DNA of 5,225 bases from NCBI GenBank assembly GCA_944376975.1, contig CALWEE010000131.1, forward strand, positions 1 through 5,225, given 5' to 3'. The notes under the pieces are model-generated. The model was not told the DNA's origin, ran no database searches, and saw nothing but the letters and a program-made list of their open reading frames with translations. Each line of letters opens with the position of its first letter. Position 1 is the stretch's first letter. The DNA is from an uncultured Lachnospiraceae bacterium. GTDB lineage: Bacteria; Bacillota; Clostridia; Lachnospirales; Lachnospiraceae. The position numbers were made by a program, and so were the translations under genes. This document shows positions 4,931 through 5,225 of this stretch, piece after piece.

Positions 4931-5225
4931 GGGACTTCACCTGCTCAAAAAGCGGGCGCCGCGTTTTTTTCCGCGTCAGTTCAAAAAGCCCCAGCCCGGT
5001 AATGTCGATACAGTTGACCTGGACCGGATCTTTTCGGGATCCTTCCCGCATATATTCCATAAGTTTCCTGTAATGTTCGGTCTCGTTCATGCTGATAAAG
5101 TCGATGATGATCATCCCGGAAAGGTTGCGCAGCCGGATCTGTCGGAGGATCTCCGCCGCCGCTTCCATGTTGATCTGGAAAAAAGCCGTTTCATTGTCTT
5201 TCTTTTTGACGTATTTGGCCGTATT
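4923..5225 (-). CDS. rng: Ribonuclease E/G family protein (C-terminal 100 residues, cut by window edge)
   Basis: The frame is open to the window edge, so the N-terminal S1 and most of the catalytic part lie outside. The visible part matches the end of the RNase E/G catalytic domain: F-Q-I-N-M-E-A-A-A-E-I-L-R-Q-I-R-L-R-N-L at about 16-35, then S-G-M-I-I-I-D-F with the aspartate (fragment residue 42) that corresponds to a metal-binding catalytic Asp in RNase E, and the terminal G-L-G-L-F-E-L-T-R-K-K. The enzyme is a single-strand-specific endoribonuclease for rRNA maturation and mRNA decay. In the Escherichia coli enzymes a CPxC zinc-link follows the TRK motif. Here the protein ends only some 13 residues later and no cysteine pair is present. 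An RNase E/G gene just upstream of rplU is usual in clostridia. It overlaps the PAP2 gene by 8 nt. Confidence 0.9.
   Translation of the reverse strand, partial: NTAKYVKKKDNETAFFQINMEAAAEILRQIRLRNLSGMIIIDFISMNETEHYRKLMEYMREGSRKDPVQVNCIDITGLGLFELTRKKTRRPLFEQVKSHD

Overview
The window is a piece of a chromosome from a Firmicute, most likely a clostridium of the Lachnospiraceae type. This rests on the gene order rng – rplU – prp – rpmA – obg – yhbY – nadD – yqeK, on the Firmicutes-type L27 that carries a cleavable N-terminal extension next to its processing protease, on good AGGAGG-type ribosome binding sites, and on a base composition that looks close to 50% G+C by eye. The family-level placement is inference. 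All ten genes lie on the minus strand, so transcription runs from high to low coordinates. Both ends are cut: the upstream end falls inside an RNase E/G family gene and the downstream end inside yqeK.

Layout in transcription order. (1) 5225-4451: the C-terminal 100 codons of an RNase E/G family protein, overlapped by 8 nt by a small PAP2-family membrane phosphatase. (2) 4450-3719: an AT-rich gap holding an extended -10 promoter, then a monocistronic cytidylate kinase-like gene closed by a perfect 12-bp hairpin terminator. (3) 3718-2538: an AT-rich tract, a near-consensus housekeeping promoter, a structured ribosomal protein L21 leader, then rplU, prp and rpmA packed with 3-5 nt gaps, ending at a second hairpin terminator. 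(4) 2503-1: obg, yhbY, nadD and the start of yqeK, tightly spaced, with no clear promoter of their own between the rpmA terminator and obg. They probably depend on read-through.

How the genes work together: L21 and L27 are large-subunit proteins. Prp, encoded between them, removes the first nine residues of L27. Obg and YhbY are 50S assembly factors, so 3525-900 is a ribosome-biogenesis module. NadD makes the NAD dinucleotide and YqeK degrades Ap4A-type dinucleotides. RNase E/G acts in RNA processing and decay. The PAP2 protein and the cytidylate kinase-like protein are the lineage-specific insertions between rng and rplU.

I see no mobile element, CRISPR array, tRNA or rRNA, and no clearly novel multi-gene system. 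The most interesting points are: the L21 leader with a palindrome at its transcription start; the terminator sitting between rpmA and a promoterless obg; a PAP2 gene that stops in a homopolymer, where a one-base shift would complete its last membrane helix; and the lack of the zinc-link cysteines in the RNase E/G C-terminus.
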